Shown here one piece after another: positions 1 through 10,571 of a stretch of 64,000 nt of DNA (positions are counted from its first letter, which is position 1; each line of letters opens with the position of its first letter). Under the pieces are notes generated by a model that had not been told where the DNA came from, ran no database searches, and worked only from the letters and a program-made list of their open reading frames with translations. Source of the stretch: Crassaminicella indica (GTDB taxonomy: Bacteria > Bacillota > Clostridia > Peptostreptococcales > Thermotaleaceae); contig NZ_CP078093.1 of assembly GCF_019203185.1 (NCBI RefSeq), forward strand, positions 310,001-374,000. The letters are read 5' to 3'. A program made the position numbers and the translations under genes.

Positions 1-2664
1 ATTGTGTTCTATGACAAGTACCGTATTGCCACCTTCTACAAGTCGATTTAATACCCCAATTAATTTATGGATATCCGCAATATGAAGACCTGTAGTTGGT
101 TCATCTAAAATATATAAAGTCTTTCCTGTACTTCTTTTGCTTAACTCTGTGGCAAGCTTTACCCTCTGAGCTTCTCCACCAGATAATTGAGTAGATGGCT
201 GACCTAGTTTTATATAACCAAGACCTACTTCATATAAAGTAGCTAGCTTTCTTTTAATCCCTGGAACATTTTCAAAAAAGCTCAATGCTTCCTCTACTGT
301 CATATCTAAAACATCTGAAATAGATTTTCCTTTATATTTTACCTCTAAGGTTTCTCTGTTGTATCTTTTCCCTTTACACACATCACAAGGCACATAAACA
401 TCTGGAAGAAAATGCATCTCTATTTTGATTATCCCATCTCCTCTACAAGCCTCGCATCTTCCACCCTTTACATTAAAGCTGAATCTTCCCTTTTGATAAC
501 CTCTCATTTTTGCTTCAGGCACTTTTGCAAATAAATCTCTTATCAAATCAAAAACCCCTGTATAAGTTGCAGGATTAGATCTTGGAGTTCTTCCTATAGG
601 AGATTGATCAATGGCTATTACTTTATCAATATACTCAATTCCCTTTATTTCTTTATGCTTTCCAGGTCTAGCTTTTGTACGATGTAAATTCATAGCAATA
701 GCTTTATAAAATATTTCATTTACTAAGGTACTCTTTCCTGATCCAGATACCCCTGTAACACAAGTAAATACTCCTAGTGGAAAATCTACATTGATATTTT
801 TTAAGTTATTTTCCTTAGCCCCTAATACCTTGATCCATTTTCCATTAGGCTTTCTTCTTACCTTTGGAATTTCTATTTTCTTCTTACCAGATAAATATTG
901 TCCTGTAATAGAAGCCTCACATGCTTTAATTTCTTCCACAGATCCTGCTGCGATAATGTTTCCACCATGCTCTCCCGCACCAGGTCCTATATCAATAATA
1001 TAGTCTGCTGCATACATCGTATCCTCATCGTGCTCAACTACAATTAATGTATTGCCTAAATCTGTCAAATTCCTAAGAGTTTTGATAAGTTTTTCATTAT
1101 CCTTTTGATGAAGCCCTATACTTGGCTCATCTAATATATAAAGCACGCCCACAAGGCTTGAACCAATCTGAGTTGCAAGGCGTATTCTTTGAGATTCTCC
1201 TCCTGAAAGAGTACCAGCAGAACGAGAAAGTGTTAAATAATCTAGCCCTACATCTACTAAAAATCCCAATCTTTCATTGATTTCCTTTAATATCTGCTTT
1301 GCAATAATTTTGTTTTTTTCAGAAAACTCTATTTTGGTGAAAAACTCTAACGCTTGTCTAATAGAAATTTCTGTGATTTGTGAAATATTTTTTCCACCAA
1401 TTTTTACAGAAAGAACCTCTGGTTTAAGCCTTGCTCCATTACATGAAGCGCAAGGAGTAAGTCTCATAAACGTTTCAATCTTTTCTCGCATATAATCGGA
1501 GTTGGTTTCTTTATATCTTCTTTCTAAATTATGAATAATACCTTCAAAGGAAGAACGGTATTTCCTCATGCCTCCAAATTTGCTTTCATATGTAAATTCT
1601 ATAGTTTTTTCTCCTGTTCCATATAAAAGCTCCTTCATAAAAGCTTTTGGAAGCTTTTCAATAGGCAATTTTAAATCTACACCATGCTTCTTTGCAAGTG
1701 AATTGATCATTTCAAAATAATAAGTGCCTTCACTGGCATTTGCCATAGGAGCAATACCTCCTTCTTCAATGCTCAAAGAAGGATCTGGAATGACTAGTTC
1801 TGGATCAACTCTTTGAAGATATCCAATCCCATTACAATCACTACAAGCTCCATAAGGACTGTTAAAGGAAAACATTCTTGGCTCTAATTCTTCAATGCCA
1901 ATGCCATGCTCTGGACATGAAAACTTTGTGCTAAAAGTTAAATCTTCTCCATCCATAATACTCACAATCACTAATCCATCAGATAAAGAAAGAGTCGTTT
2001 CAATAGAATCTGTCAATCTATTCTCAATCCCTTCCTTCACAATAATACGATCTATAACTACTTCAATAGTATGCTTTTTATTCTTCTCTAATTTAATCTT
2101 TTCTGCAATTTCTTTTATTTCACCATCTATTCTTACACGAACATAGCCATCTTTTCTAATCCTTTCTAATACCTTTACATGCTCTCCCTTTCTTCCTCTT
2201 ACAATAGGAGCCAATATTTGAATTTTAGTTCTTTCAGGTAAATCCATTATTTTATCTACAATCTGGTCTACCGTCTGCTGTGAAATCTCACGATCACATA
2301 CAGGACAATGTGGCGTACCTACCCTTGCAAATAAAAGCCTTAAATAATCATAAATCTCTGTAACAGTTCCAACAGTAGAACGAGGATTTTTACTAGTTGT
2401 CTTTTGATCAATAGAAATGGCTGGTGACAAGCCTTCTATATAATCCACATCTGGTTTTTCCATTTGACCTAAAAATTGTCTAGCATAAGCTGACAAGCTT
2501 TCTACATATCTTCTTTGCCCCTCTGCATAGATAGTATCAAAAGCTAAAGATGATTTTCCTGAACCACTAAGCCCTGTCATCACTACAAACTTGTCTCTAG
2601 GAATTTCTATGTCAATGTTTTTTAAATTATGTTCTCTTGCTCCTTTGACCACTAATTTTTTCAT
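1..2664 (-). CDS. uvrA: UvrABC excinuclease subunit A (3' end outside window)
   Basis: UvrA is the damage-recognition ATPase of nucleotide excision repair and acts with UvrB on DNA in the cytoplasm. The first 888 residues are present (the family is usually about 940), and the C-terminus runs off the left edge. Two ABC modules are visible: Walker A motifs GLSGSGKSS near the N-terminus and GVSGSGKST in the second half, and signatures [12 protein letters not shown] and [12 protein letters not shown]. CxxC pairs fit the zinc modules, for example CPVCDREI and the CxxCRGDG region. The ATG at 2662-2664 is preceded by a GAGGTGAG ribosome binding site. It lies 10 nt after the uvrB stop, so uvrB-uvrA form one transcript, presumably SOS-controlled by the LexA-like box upstream of uvrB. 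Identification is certain. Confidence 0.97.
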   Translation of the reverse strand, partial: MKKLVVKGAREHNLKNIDIEIPRDKFVVMTGLSGSGKSSLAFDTIYAEGQRRYVESLSAYARQFLGQMEKPDVDYIEGLSPAISIDQKTTSKNPRSTVGTVTEIYDYLRLLFARVGTPHCPVCDREISQQTVDQIVDKIMDLPERTKIQILAPIVRGRKGEHVKVLERIRKDGYVRVRIDGEIKEIAEKIKLEKNKKHTIEVVIDRIIVKEGIENRLTDSIETTLSLSDGLVIVSIMDGEDLTFSTKFSCPEHGIGIEELEPRMFSFNSPYGACSDCNGIGYLQRVDPELVIPDPSLSIEEGGIAPMANASEGTYYFEMINSLAKKHGVDLKLPIEKLPKAFMKELLYGTGEKTIEFTYESKFGGMRKYRSSFEGIIHNLERRYKETNSDYMREKIETFMRLTPCASCNGARLKPEVLSVKIGGKNISQITEISIRQALEFFTKIEFSEKNKIIAKQILKEINERLGFLVDVGLDYLTLSRSAGTLSGGESQRIRLATQIGSSLVGVLYILDEPSIGLHQKDNEKLIKTLRNLTDLGNTLIVVEHDEDTMYAADYIIDIGPGAGEHGGNIIAAGSVEEIKACEASITGQYLSGKKKIEIPKVRRKPNGKWIKVLGAKENNLKNINVDFPLGVFTCVTGVSGSGKSTLVNEIFYKAIAMNLHRTKARPGKHKEIKGIEYIDKVIAIDQSPIGRTPRSNPATYTGVFDLIRDLFAKVPEAKMRGYQKGRFSFNVKGGRCEACRGDGIIKIEMHFLPDVYVPCDVCKGKRYNRETLEVKYKGKSISDVLDMTVEEALSFFENVPGIKRKLATLYEVGLGYIKLGQPSTQLSGGEAQRVKLATELSKRSTGKTLYILDEPTTGLHIADIHKLIGVLNRLVEGGNTVLVIEHN

Positions 2665-2674
2665 ATACTCACCT

Positions 2675-4654
2675 CTACGAAAGCTTTTTCCTTAGCTCCA
2701 TAATTTTATCACGAATTTCTGCTGCCCTTTCAAACTGAAGATTTTCAGCAGCCTCCATCATCTCAGCTTCAAGCCTTTTAATCAAATCCTTTAAATCTTT
2801 TGAATTCATTTCATTAGGATCTTTTTTTATTCCATATTTTTCAGACTCTTCTGCTACCTTTGTAGCCTCAATCACATCTCTTACCTTTTTCACAATTCCC
2901 TTTGGTACAATACCATGTTTTTCATTATATTCCTTTTGTATCCTTCTTCTTCTATTAGTCTCATCTATGGCATGACGCATAGAATCAGTAATCTTATCAG
3001 CATACATAATCACTTTTCCATCTAGGTTTCTTGCAGCACGACCAATAGTCTGAATAAGGCTTGTCTCAGAACGAAGAAATCCCTCCTTATCTGCATCTAG
3101 AATTGATACAAGTGATACTTCTGGTAAATCCAGTCCCTCTCTTAATAGGTTAATCCCTACCAACACATGAAATTTACCTAATCTTAAATCTCTTATAATC
3201 TCCATCCTCTCTATTGTATCTATATCCGAATGAAGATATCTTACCTTAATGCCCACATCCTTAAAATAAGAAGTTAAATCTTCTGCCATTCTTTTTGTAA
3301 GTGTTGTGATTAATACTCTCTGATTTTTATCTATTACTTTATTAATTTCTCCAATCAAATCATCAATTTGTCCCTTTGTAGGTCTTACATGAATTTCTGG
3401 ATCTAATAATCCTGTAGGTCTTATAATTTGTTCTACTATATTTTGTGCATGCTCCTTTTCATAAGGACCTGGCGTTGCACTTACATAAATAATTTGATTA
3501 ATAAGTCCCTCAAATTCTTCAAAATTAAGAGGTCTATTATCATAAGCTGATGGCAAACGAAATCCATATTCAACCAAATTTTCTTTTCTTGATCTATCCC
3601 CCCCATACATACCCCTTATCTGAGGAATTGTAACATGAGATTCATCTACAATAATTAAAAAGTCATCTGGAAAATAATCAATAAGTGTAAATGGTCTACT
3701 ACCTGCTTTTCTTTGAGAAATATGTCTTGAATAATTTTCAATACCCTGACAAAAACCTACTTCTCTTAGCATTTCTATATCATACATAGTTCTTTGCTGA
3801 ATTCTTTGAGCTTCAATCAATTTTTCATTTTCTTTAAAATATTTTACCCTATCCTTCAATTCCTCTTCTATATCATGAATAGCTTTTTCAAGCTTTTCCT
3901 TTGTTGTTACATAATGAGAAGCTGGAAAAATAGATATGTGATGCCGTAGTCCCACGATTTCTCCTGTTACTGTATTCACCTCTGTAATTCGATCAATTTC
4001 ATCTCCAAATAATTCTACTCTAATAGCATTTTCTGATGCACCAGCTGGAAAAATTTCCACCACATCACCTCTAACACGAAAGGTTCCTCGAATAAAATTA
4101 ATATCATTTCGAACATATTGAATCTCAACTAGCTTCTTTAATATTTCATCTCTACTTTTAATCATTCCCGGTCTTAAAGAAAGTACTTGATTTTCGTAAT
4201 CAATAGGATCTCCTAAACCATATATACAAGATACACTCGCTACAATAATTACATCTTTACGTTCAAAAAGTGCTGCTGTAGCTGAGTGTCTTAATTTATC
4301 TATTTCATCATTTATTTGTGCATCTTTTTCTATATAAGTATCCGTATGAGCTACATATGCTTCTGGCTGATAATAATCATAATAACTAACAAAATATTCA
4401 ACAGCATTATTGGGGAAAAATTCTTTAAATTCACTACAAAGCTGTGCTGCTAAAGTTTTGTTATGGGCAATTACTAAAGTAGGCTTTTGTACCTTCTCAA
4501 TCACATTAGCCATAGTAAACGTCTTGCCCGAGCCTGTAACCCCTAAAAGAATCTGATGCTTCATTCCATTATGAATACCATCACTTAAATCTTTTATAGC
4601 TTTTGGTTGATTCCCTGTAGGGCTATATTCTGAAACAATTTCAAACCGTTGCAT
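2675..4654 (-). CDS. uvrB: UvrABC excinuclease subunit B
   Basis: UvrB is the central helicase-like subunit of nucleotide excision repair: it is loaded by UvrA, verifies damage and recruits UvrC. The protein has 659 residues, the normal length. Walker [11 protein letters not shown] lies near residue 40. The beta-hairpin region with [14 protein letters not shown] follows, then helicase motifs DESHVTIPQ and QTIGRAARN, and a C-terminal UVR motif ([13 protein letters not shown]) that contacts UvrA/UvrC. It is first in a uvrB-uvrA operon. A LexA-like palindrome lies 114 nt upstream of the start, consistent with SOS induction. Confidence 0.98.
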   Translation of the reverse strand: MQRFEIVSEYSPTGNQPKAIKDLSDGIHNGMKHQILLGVTGSGKTFTMANVIEKVQKPTLVIAHNKTLAAQLCSEFKEFFPNNAVEYFVSYYDYYQPEAYVAHTDTYIEKDAQINDEIDKLRHSATAALFERKDVIIVASVSCIYGLGDPIDYENQVLSLRPGMIKSRDEILKKLVEIQYVRNDINFIRGTFRVRGDVVEIFPAGASENAIRVELFGDEIDRITEVNTVTGEIVGLRHHISIFPASHYVTTKEKLEKAIHDIEEELKDRVKYFKENEKLIEAQRIQQRTMYDIEMLREVGFCQGIENYSRHISQRKAGSRPFTLIDYFPDDFLIIVDESHVTIPQIRGMYGGDRSRKENLVEYGFRLPSAYDNRPLNFEEFEGLINQIIYVSATPGPYEKEHAQNIVEQIIRPTGLLDPEIHVRPTKGQIDDLIGEINKVIDKNQRVLITTLTKRMAEDLTSYFKDVGIKVRYLHSDIDTIERMEIIRDLRLGKFHVLVGINLLREGLDLPEVSLVSILDADKEGFLRSETSLIQTIGRAARNLDGKVIMYADKITDSMRHAIDETNRRRRIQKEYNEKHGIVPKGIVKKVRDVIEATKVAEESEKYGIKKDPNEMNSKDLKDLIKRLEAEMMEAAENLQFERAAEIRDKIMELRKKLS

Positions 4655-4767
4655 CTTAATTCACCTCTATCATTCATATAGATAAAGCTTTATTATCCTT
4701 TTCTTTCTATTTACATCTTTCATTATACTATATCTAATTCTCCTAAAAATAAACAAATTTTTGGACA

Positions 4768-4781
4768 CAAACATTTGTTCG
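4768..4781 (-). promoter_or_regulatory. Putative LexA (SOS) box upstream of uvrBA
   Basis: The 14-mer CAAACATTTGTTCG matches the Gram-positive LexA operator CGAAC-N4-GTTCG with one mismatch in the left arm. It sits just upstream of AT-rich promoter-like sequence on the minus strand (TATAAT-like at about 4726). uvrBA is a classical SOS target in Firmicutes. Binding is inferred. Confidence 0.7.
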
Positions 4782-4936
4782 TATTTACAATTATATCCTT
4801 ATAATTTTATAAAGTCAATGAATCTATATAATGTATATGATTAAAATATTCCTTATGTTAAGAAATGGTTTGCAAGAGAATATGAATAGTATATAATTAA
4901 ATAATGAATAATAATAAAAAAACGTAGGTGAATGTT

Positions 4937-6160
4937 GTGATCAAAAATGTAACACAAAAAAATCTTTTATCCTGTGTACTCTCTATATTTATTCCTTTCA
5001 TAATATATAGTTTTTTTAAGCTTAGTGGTATGGATTTTGGATTATTATATCCTACAACCACTGCTCTTCTGATAGGCATATTCTGCTTTCACAAATTGAA
5101 AACCATAAATCAGCTTTTAAACAATATGTTTAATGAAAATAGAGAAATTCAAAAATATAATGAAATAAAAGACGTCATGCTTCAAATCAGTAATTCCATC
5201 GTCCATATAAAAAATATGAATGAACTATTACAGCTTTTTGTAAACAGTACAGTTCAAATCCTAGATAAAGCAGATACAGCAAGTGTTCTCATCAAAAATG
5301 ATGAAGGCTTATTTGAGTTTAAGGCAGCCGTTGGTTTTGATCTATCTAAGGTTTCTAAAATAAAGCTTTCAATTGATGAAACCTTTTTAAACAGAAGCGA
5401 TTACCGAAAATCAACTATTATAGAAAATCCTTCATTATTTAATCATAAAACCATGACAAAATCTCATTATAATTTATTAAAGGATGCATATACTTCAAAT
5501 ATAACCTCTACCATTTGTACCCCTATCATTATTGATGAAGAATTATATGGAATAATCAACGTAAATAGTCTTAATAAAGAGCATATCTTTAATGAAGAAG
5601 ATGTAGTTGTAATGGAATACCTAATAGGACAGCTTGCCGTTGCTATTAAAAATGTACTGCTTTTTGAAAAAACATTATTTTTATCTCGATATGATGGATT
5701 AACAAAAGTATACCATAGGCATTATTTTGATGAACTATTTAGCAACATTTATCATAGAGCACAAAGATATAATGAACAATTCTGTTTGTGTATTGTGGAT
5801 CTAAACAATCTAAAGCATATGAATGATTTATATGGTCATTTAGCAGGAGATATGGCAATCAAACATTTTGCTAATATATTAAAAAAAAATATAAGAACAT
5901 CAGATATTTTAGGAAGATTTGGTGGTGATGAATTCATATTAATATTTTTAAATGCTACAGATGAACAAGTAAAAAACAAAATGGAATCAATATCAAATAT
6001 CATTAATCACACACCATTAACCTTTGATGAGCATGATTTTTATGTTCAATTCAGCTATGGTATTGCAGCATATCCAAAGGATACCCATAATAAAAAAGAA
6101 CTATTAAAGATAGCTGATACTAGAATGTATCAAAACAAAGCAAGAAAAAAAAACATGTAG
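4937..6160 (+). CDS. Membrane-anchored GAF-GGDEF diguanylate cyclase
   Basis: This should make cyclic di-GMP from two GTP. Two hydrophobic segments (about residues 10-25 and 35-50) anchor the protein. A GAF-type sensor domain follows (about 75-235), then a C-terminal GGDEF domain with the intact signature GRFGGDEF. RTSD lies five residues before GGDEF and matches the inhibitory I-site RxxD, so product inhibition is likely. An upstream GTG (4928) is in frame, but the GTG at 4937 has an AGGTG ribosome binding site at the right distance, so I start there (about 407 aa). It is a single gene ending in a terminator shared with the converging PDZ gene. The GAF ligand cannot be told from sequence. 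Confidence 0.9.
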   Translation: MIKNVTQKNLLSCVLSIFIPFIIYSFFKLSGMDFGLLYPTTTALLIGIFCFHKLKTINQLLNNMFNENREIQKYNEIKDVMLQISNSIVHIKNMNELLQLFVNSTVQILDKADTASVLIKNDEGLFEFKAAVGFDLSKVSKIKLSIDETFLNRSDYRKSTIIENPSLFNHKTMTKSHYNLLKDAYTSNITSTICTPIIIDEELYGIINVNSLNKEHIFNEEDVVVMEYLIGQLAVAIKNVLLFEKTLFLSRYDGLTKVYHRHYFDELFSNIYHRAQRYNEQFCLCIVDLNNLKHMNDLYGHLAGDMAIKHFANILKKNIRTSDILGRFGGDEFILIFLNATDEQVKNKMESISNIINHTPLTFDEHDFYVQFSYGIAAYPKDTHNKKELLKIADTRMYQNKARKKNM

Positions 6161-6180
6161 TTTTATTTTACATGTTTTTT
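6145..6180. terminator. Bidirectional intrinsic terminator
   Basis: A 9-bp perfect stem, AAACATGTA/TACATGTTT (6151-6159 and 6169-6177), is flanked by an A-run on the left and a T-run on the right. It serves the converging GGDEF gene and PDZ gene. The stem contains the GGDEF stop codon. Confidence 0.8.
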
Positions 6181-7328
6181 TTCTTTGAAAATTTATTTTT
6201 TATTCCATTTGTAATCTTTTTCAAAATACAACTAGTATTTTGTATATCAAAAACAAACTGTATATCTATAGGTACAATTACAATATCTAAACTATTTATC
6301 CCTCTTTGATAATCTTTATACGTAAAGGTATTGATCTTTCCTCCTTTATCAATAACCTGCATCCATATATATTGTGGATTTTCCTTTAATATAGCTTCTA
6401 GCTCCTCTTGATGATTAATCCAATAACTATTCATTCTAACTATTACATCTCCACGTTTTATTCCCATCCTCTCTCCTACACCATCTTTATTTACATCTAG
6501 TACAGTAACCCCTCTGCTATGTCTTCTAAAAAGAGGTGTTTTTCTTTTTTCTTCCTTTTGTCCATAAATGATTAAGTATTCGTGTCCTACAGGTGAAAAT
6601 ATCGCAGCAATCCACTTAAAAATATATATTTTAGTAGAAAGGATAGATAATAAAAGCAATATAGTACTATAAAGCAATAATCTTTTAGCAGATACCTTAC
6701 ACTTATCTTTTGGTACATTCCCTAATGATATATCACCATACCCAAGAGCTGCAACTACTGTAGCCATTTGCATTGGAAATGGAACAATAAATGGAATAGG
6801 CCAAAATCGCTGCAAATAAAAACCACCAATTACCCCATATTTTTTATCTTTCAAAAATATAGGTAAAGCATCTTTATATCCATCAAAATATATAAGTATA
6901 CTTTCAATCAAATGAAGCACTGCTACAATAGCCATCATCCCTGATACATCTAAATGCAAAAATCCAAATGCTAAACTAAATAAACATAATAATCCCCCTG
7001 AATAGGAAAAACATATATACCGAATATTTATGAGCATAAGTACAATAGCTAAAGGCAGTACATAATAAAAATCCTTTATATGAATCGTAATACCAATAAA
7101 TCTCATCACTATAGTCCCTGCTATTCCACCTATAATTCCTGCTATAGTTGAACGCATTGTCATAGTCCTTGCTGATTGATTATTTTTCCCGAGGATCTGT
7201 ATTCTCATCTTGTTTATTCTTCTATACTGAATATAAACTAAAAAAATAGCTATCCAAAAAATTGGATTTAAAATTATATTTGATAAAGTTAAAAAAGCCA
7301 TTCGTAATAATTTTAAAAATACAGTCAA
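6168..7328 (-). CDS. MinJ-like polytopic membrane protein with C-terminal PDZ domain
   Basis: The 386-aa protein has about six to eight hydrophobic segments in residues 10-235, followed by a PDZ domain (about 270-345, core GVTVLDVNKDGVGERMGI and GDVIVRMNS) and a short basic tail. Length, architecture and position next to a ctp protease and uvrBA match Bacillus MinJ (YvjD), which links the Min division-site system to DivIVA. The role here is inferred from architecture and synteny, not proven. The likely start is a TTG with an AGGGG ribosome binding site 7 nt upstream; the next in-frame ATG is nine codons later. A terminator separates it from the upstream protease, so it probably has its own promoter. 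Confidence 0.75.
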   Translation of the reverse strand: MTVFLKLLRMAFLTLSNIILNPIFWIAIFLVYIQYRRINKMRIQILGKNNQSARTMTMRSTIAGIIGGIAGTIVMRFIGITIHIKDFYYVLPLAIVLMLINIRYICFSYSGGLLCLFSLAFGFLHLDVSGMMAIVAVLHLIESILIYFDGYKDALPIFLKDKKYGVIGGFYLQRFWPIPFIVPFPMQMATVVAALGYGDISLGNVPKDKCKVSAKRLLLYSTILLLLSILSTKIYIFKWIAAIFSPVGHEYLIIYGQKEEKRKTPLFRRHSRGVTVLDVNKDGVGERMGIKRGDVIVRMNSYWINHQEELEAILKENPQYIWMQVIDKGGKINTFTYKDYQRGINSLDIVIVPIDIQFVFDIQNTSCILKKITNGIKNKFSKKKNM

Positions 7329-7388
7329 AAATTTCCCCTTCCTTCTAGGCTATTGTCACATGAACATTATAAATCACATCTATATACG

Positions 7389-7423
7389 AAAAATATTGAT
7401 GTCTCCTTGACATCAATATTTTT
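7389..7423. terminator. Intrinsic terminator after the ctp protease gene
   Basis: A 15-bp perfect stem, AAAAATATTGATGTC paired with its complement around a 5-nt loop (7404-7408), ends in T/A runs in both directions. On the minus strand it follows the protease stop (7435). Confidence 0.85.
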
Positions 7424-7434
7424 CTGCTTATTCT

Positions 7435-8667
7435 TTACTGTTTATTTATTTTCTTTTTCAATACTTCAATACCCTTTTGAAGCTGTACATCTTCCTCATC
7501 AGTTATATCAATTTTATCCTTTAATGCCTCTGGCAGATCAATCACAATATCTGGTTTAATCCCTTTTCCATGAATATAAGTTCCATTTGGTGTAAAGTAT
7601 TGAGCTGTAGTTAACCTAAAGCCACTTCCATCCTTAAGCGGTATAATCTGCTGTACTATTCCTTTTCCAAAGGTTGTTGTCCCAATAAGTGTTCCTGATT
7701 TTGTATCCTTTACAGCACCTGATAAAATCTCTGATGCACTCGCACTTCCTCCATTTACAAGGAGTACAAAAGGATAATCTACTTTATTTTTATCTGATTT
7801 TTTATAATCACGATTACCTGCTCTATCTTGAGTATAGACAATATCCTGCTCTCCTAAAAGTCGATCTGCAATTTTTACACATTCATCTAATAATCCTCCT
7901 GGATTATTTCTAAGGTCAATAATAAGTCCCTTTATATTTTTCTTTTCAAGGTCATCAAGATGCTTCATAAATTCTTCTGCTGATTTTTCATCAAACATAG
8001 TAATTCTTATATAACCTATATCATTCTCTAATATTCTTGATTTTACTGGTGTCAATCTAATCTCTTCTCTTGTAATCGCAACAGTAAATGGTTCTTTTTT
8101 TCCAGGTCTGATAATAGTTAAATTTACCTTTGTACCGTGTTTTCCCTTAATCATATTGACAGCTTCATTCAATTTTTCTGCTGTCGCTGCTGTTACATCC
8201 TTATCATTTACCTTGATAATTTTATCTCCTGTTTTAATTCCAGCTCTCTCTCCCGGCGTATCCTCTATAGGTGCTACAACAGTAATAAAACCATCCTCTC
8301 CACGAGTCATAATCACACCAATACCATCATAGCTTCCCTTTGTATGCTCCATAAAGTTAACAAATTCTCTTTTATTCATGTAGACAGAATATGGGTCATC
8401 TAATGATTCAAACAGTCCTTTAATGATACCATCTTCAAATTTACTCTCATCTACTGGTACATAATAATTTTTTTCTATGTAATCCTTTAAATACAACATT
8501 TTGCTATACTTTTTATTAAGATCCTTAAAATATTCATAATTTTGTTTAGAAATAATAACCTTTTCTCCTATAGTTAATCCAACTATATTTGTCACTGTAA
8601 AGGTAAGTATTCCTGTTATGAGTACAAGTATCATAGCTCCTATTATTGCTCTTCTTTTACTGATCAT
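7435..8667 (-). CDS. S41 family carboxy-terminal processing protease (CtpA/CtpB type)
   Basis: This is a secreted or membrane-tethered serine protease that trims C-termini of cell-envelope proteins. One N-terminal membrane anchor (RAIIGAMILVLITGILTF) is followed by a PDZ domain (about 95-180, GVIMTRGEDGFITVVAPI) and the S41 tail-specific domain. The catalytic serine is in GGSASASEIL and the lysine in TTFGKGIVQQ. The ATG at 8665-8667 has a GGGGTGA ribosome binding site; an in-frame start ten codons upstream lacks one. In Bacillus, CtpB cleaves SpoIVFA during sporulation and sits beside minJ, as here. Which Ctp paralogue this is cannot be settled from sequence alone. Confidence 0.93.
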   Translation of the reverse strand: MISKRRAIIGAMILVLITGILTFTVTNIVGLTIGEKVIISKQNYEYFKDLNKKYSKMLYLKDYIEKNYYVPVDESKFEDGIIKGLFESLDDPYSVYMNKREFVNFMEHTKGSYDGIGVIMTRGEDGFITVVAPIEDTPGERAGIKTGDKIIKVNDKDVTAATAEKLNEAVNMIKGKHGTKVNLTIIRPGKKEPFTVAITREEIRLTPVKSRILENDIGYIRITMFDEKSAEEFMKHLDDLEKKNIKGLIIDLRNNPGGLLDECVKIADRLLGEQDIVYTQDRAGNRDYKKSDKNKVDYPFVLLVNGGSASASEILSGAVKDTKSGTLIGTTTFGKGIVQQIIPLKDGSGFRLTTAQYFTPNGTYIHGKGIKPDIVIDLPEALKDKIDITDEEDVQLQKGIEVLKKKINKQ

Positions 8668-8785
8668 AAAATTCACCCCGAATTCAATTTTTATCAAACA
8701 ACCTATTAAATTTTGTGCTACATAAATATTTTATTCTCAAAGAAAAACGAATATAACAAACTCTTCATAAAAAGTTCACTTATTA

Positions 8786-9625
8786 TTATACCATCTGTTT
8801 TTTTGCTTGAATATAACTTTTCATCTGCTGTATATAACCTTTTGCAATTTTATCAATAACTCTATTATAAACAGAATCCAGCTGAATCTTACCAATACTA
8901 CTAATTGGCAATACATTTACAGAAGTCCCACTCATAAAAGCTCCATCTAAACAGATTATATCCTTTACAGAAATAGCTTTCTCTATTACAGGAATATTTA
9001 AAGCTTTACAAACCTTCATAATGCGATTTCTTGTAACTCCTAACAATACATCTTTTGCAGGAGCTGTAAATACCTCTCCTCCTTTTACAAAAAACATATT
9101 AGATCGACTTCCTTCTGTAATGATTCCTTCCTCATTCACCAATAAAGCTTCAAAAGCATTATTTTCCTTAATTTTTTTATTGATATTTTCTCTAAAAGAT
9201 ATATTCAAAACTTTTGCATTTGGATTTTCTCTTTCAGAATAATATAAAATAGTATGTATTCCTCTTTCATAAACTTCCCTTTCAGGATAATAACTTTTAA
9301 TAAAATAAACCAAAAAATCCTGCTTTGTTTCATTTACCCTACTGCAAAGAAGTTTTACATTTATATTTTTACATTTATTCATAACAATGAGCTTATTTAT
9401 TTCATCTGTAACAGTTTTATCTTCCTTTTGAATATGAAGCCCCAAAAGCAATGCAGATTTTCTCATTCTTTCCAAATGCTCCTCTAAAAATAATGGAACA
9501 CCTTCAATTATTCTAATTACTTCATAAATAACAGGAGAGCCGATTGCTTCAAACCCTTCCATATTTTTCGAATCATATACTTTCCCATTATAAATATAAT
9601 AATCTAAAAAAGCTTCAGACTTCAT
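8786..9625 (-). CDS. Class IV PLP aminotransferase (PabC / IlvE / D-Ala transaminase type)
   Basis: This fold-type IV pyridoxal-phosphate enzyme has about 279 residues, typical of aminodeoxychorismate lyase, branched-chain aminotransferase or D-amino acid transaminase. Visible family features are the N-terminal YIYNGKVYDS, the PLP-lysine region NINKKIKENNAFEAL, ITEGSRSNMFFV (glutamate contacting the cofactor) and LLGVTRNRIMKVC. The substrate cannot be assigned from sequence. The ATG at 9623-9625 has AGGTGA 5 nt upstream. The gene stands alone; a 27-bp palindrome in its upstream region may be an operator. Confidence 0.82.
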   Translation of the reverse strand: MKSEAFLDYYIYNGKVYDSKNMEGFEAIGSPVIYEVIRIIEGVPLFLEEHLERMRKSALLLGLHIQKEDKTVTDEINKLIVMNKCKNINVKLLCSRVNETKQDFLVYFIKSYYPEREVYERGIHTILYYSERENPNAKVLNISFRENINKKIKENNAFEALLVNEEGIITEGSRSNMFFVKGGEVFTAPAKDVLLGVTRNRIMKVCKALNIPVIEKAISVKDIICLDGAFMSGTSVNVLPISSIGKIQLDSVYNRVIDKIAKGYIQQMKSYIQAKKQMV

Positions 9626-9741
9626 ATTCATCACCTCATCATGAAATATTTTATGTGAATCATAAATATCCTAGTTTGATAAGCTATATGACCTCATGCT
9701 CTATTTATTTGTCAATAAACACTTTATGCTTATATTATAAC

Positions 9742-9768
9742 ATATTAGACATTCGATATGTCTAATAT
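9742..9768. promoter_or_regulatory. Perfect 11-bp inverted repeat (possible operator)
   Basis: ATATTAGACAT and ATGTCTAATAT form perfect 11-bp arms around a 5-nt spacer. The site lies between the rRNA/tRNA terminator and the aminotransferase gene, and overlaps TATAAT-like sequence on the minus strand. There is no T-run, so an operator is more likely than a terminator. The binding protein is unknown. Confidence 0.45.
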
Positions 9769-9824
9769 ATTAGGCTCATTCATCCTCCAAGATAAGCAAA
9801 GAAGTATAAACTTAAACAAAAAGT

Positions 9825-9853
9825 AAATAGCAAGCAGAATATGCTTGCTATTT
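9825..9853 (-). terminator. Terminator of the rRNA-tRNA operon
   Basis: Just after tRNA-Phe on the minus strand, AAATAGCAAGCA pairs with TGCTTGCTATTT around a 5-nt loop, followed by ACTTTTTG. It ends the rrn-tRNA transcript. Confidence 0.85.
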
Positions 9854-9857
9854 CAAA

Positions 9858-9933
9858 TGGTGCCCAGAGGCGGAATCGAACCACCGACACGGGGATTTTC
9901 AGTCCCCTGCTCTACCGACTGAGCTATCTGGGC
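9858..9933 (-). tRNA. tRNA-Phe (GAA)
   Basis: The cloverleaf has anticodon loop CTGAAAA, acceptor GCCCAGA/TCTGGGC and an encoded CCA. It is the last gene of the rrn-tRNA operon. Confidence 0.97.
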
Positions 9934-9955
9934 AAATTATTAATTTATATTATTA

Positions 9956-10032
9956 TGGTGGGCCTTCAGGGACTCGAACCCCGGACCTGCCGGTTATGAG
10001 CCGGACGCTCTAACCAACTGAGCTAAAGGCCC
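9956..10032 (-). tRNA. CAU-anticodon tRNA, probably tRNA-Ile2 (lysidine-modified)
   Basis: The anticodon loop is CTCATAA, with acceptor GGGCCTT/AAGGCCC and encoded CCA. The body resembles Bacillus tRNA-Ile(CAU) more than the elongator tRNA-Met in the same cluster (10994-11070), so the CAU is probably modified by TilS to read AUA. It lacks the three G-C pairs typical of an initiator. A Met identity cannot be fully excluded. Confidence 0.8.
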
Positions 10033-10042
10033 TCATACAAAA

Positions 10043-10119
<77 letters not shown>

Positions 10120-10137
10120 TTAATTAAATTTTTGAAA

Positions 10138-10214
10138 TGGTCGAGGTGGCAGGATTTGAACCCGCGGCCCTCTGGTCCCAAACCAGATGCGCTACCAAAC
10201 TGCGCTACACCTCG
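10138..10214 (-). tRNA. tRNA-Pro (TGG)
   Basis: Anticodon loop TTTGGGA, acceptor CGAGGTG, CCA encoded. Nearly identical copies occur at 27020 and 27137. Confidence 0.97.
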
Positions 10215-10232
10215 ATAATTTATGTTAAACAC

Positions 10233-10308
10233 TGGCAGGGGCAGAAGGACTCGAACCCTCGGCACGTGGTTTTGGAGACCACTGCTCTACCAACTGAGCT
10301 ATACCCCT
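10233..10308 (-). tRNA. tRNA-Trp (CCA)
   Basis: Anticodon loop CTCCAAA, acceptor AGGGGTA, discriminator G, CCA encoded. Confidence 0.97.
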
Positions 10309-10327
10309 CCAAATGTGGATAAAGATT

Positions 10328-10403
10328 TGGTGACCCATCCGCGGCTCGAACGCGGGACACCTTGATTAAAAGTCAAGTGCTCTACCGACTGAGCTAATGG
10401 GTC
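10328..10403 (-). tRNA. tRNA-Lys (TTT)
   Basis: Anticodon loop CTTTTAA, 5' acceptor strand GACCCAT, CCA encoded. A second, near-identical copy lies at 26588. Confidence 0.97.
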
Positions 10404-10406
10404 TCA

Positions 10407-10482
10407 TGGCTGGGGTAGCAGGACTCGAACCTACGAATGCCAGAGTCAAAGTCTGGTGCCTTACCGACTTGGCGATACCCCA
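10407..10482 (-). tRNA. tRNA-Gln (TTG)
   Basis: Anticodon loop CTTTGAC, acceptor TGGGGTA, discriminator G, CCA encoded. Confidence 0.97.
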
Positions 10483-10490
10483 GTACTTCA

Positions 10491-10567
10491 TGGCGGGTCC
10501 ACAGGGACTCGAACCCCGGACACACGGCTTAGAAGGCCGTTGCTCTATCCAACTGAGCTATGAACCC
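10491..10567 (-). tRNA. tRNA-Arg (TCT)
   Basis: Anticodon loop CTTCTAA, 5' acceptor strand GGGTTCA, CCA encoded. Together with the adjacent tRNA-Gly it is duplicated at 26747-26901. Confidence 0.97.
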
Positions 10568-10571
10568 TTAT

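Noticed and set aside
791-2146. Plus-strand open frames within uvrA
   Set aside because: They are shadows of the minus-strand uvrA gene, with no family resemblance.
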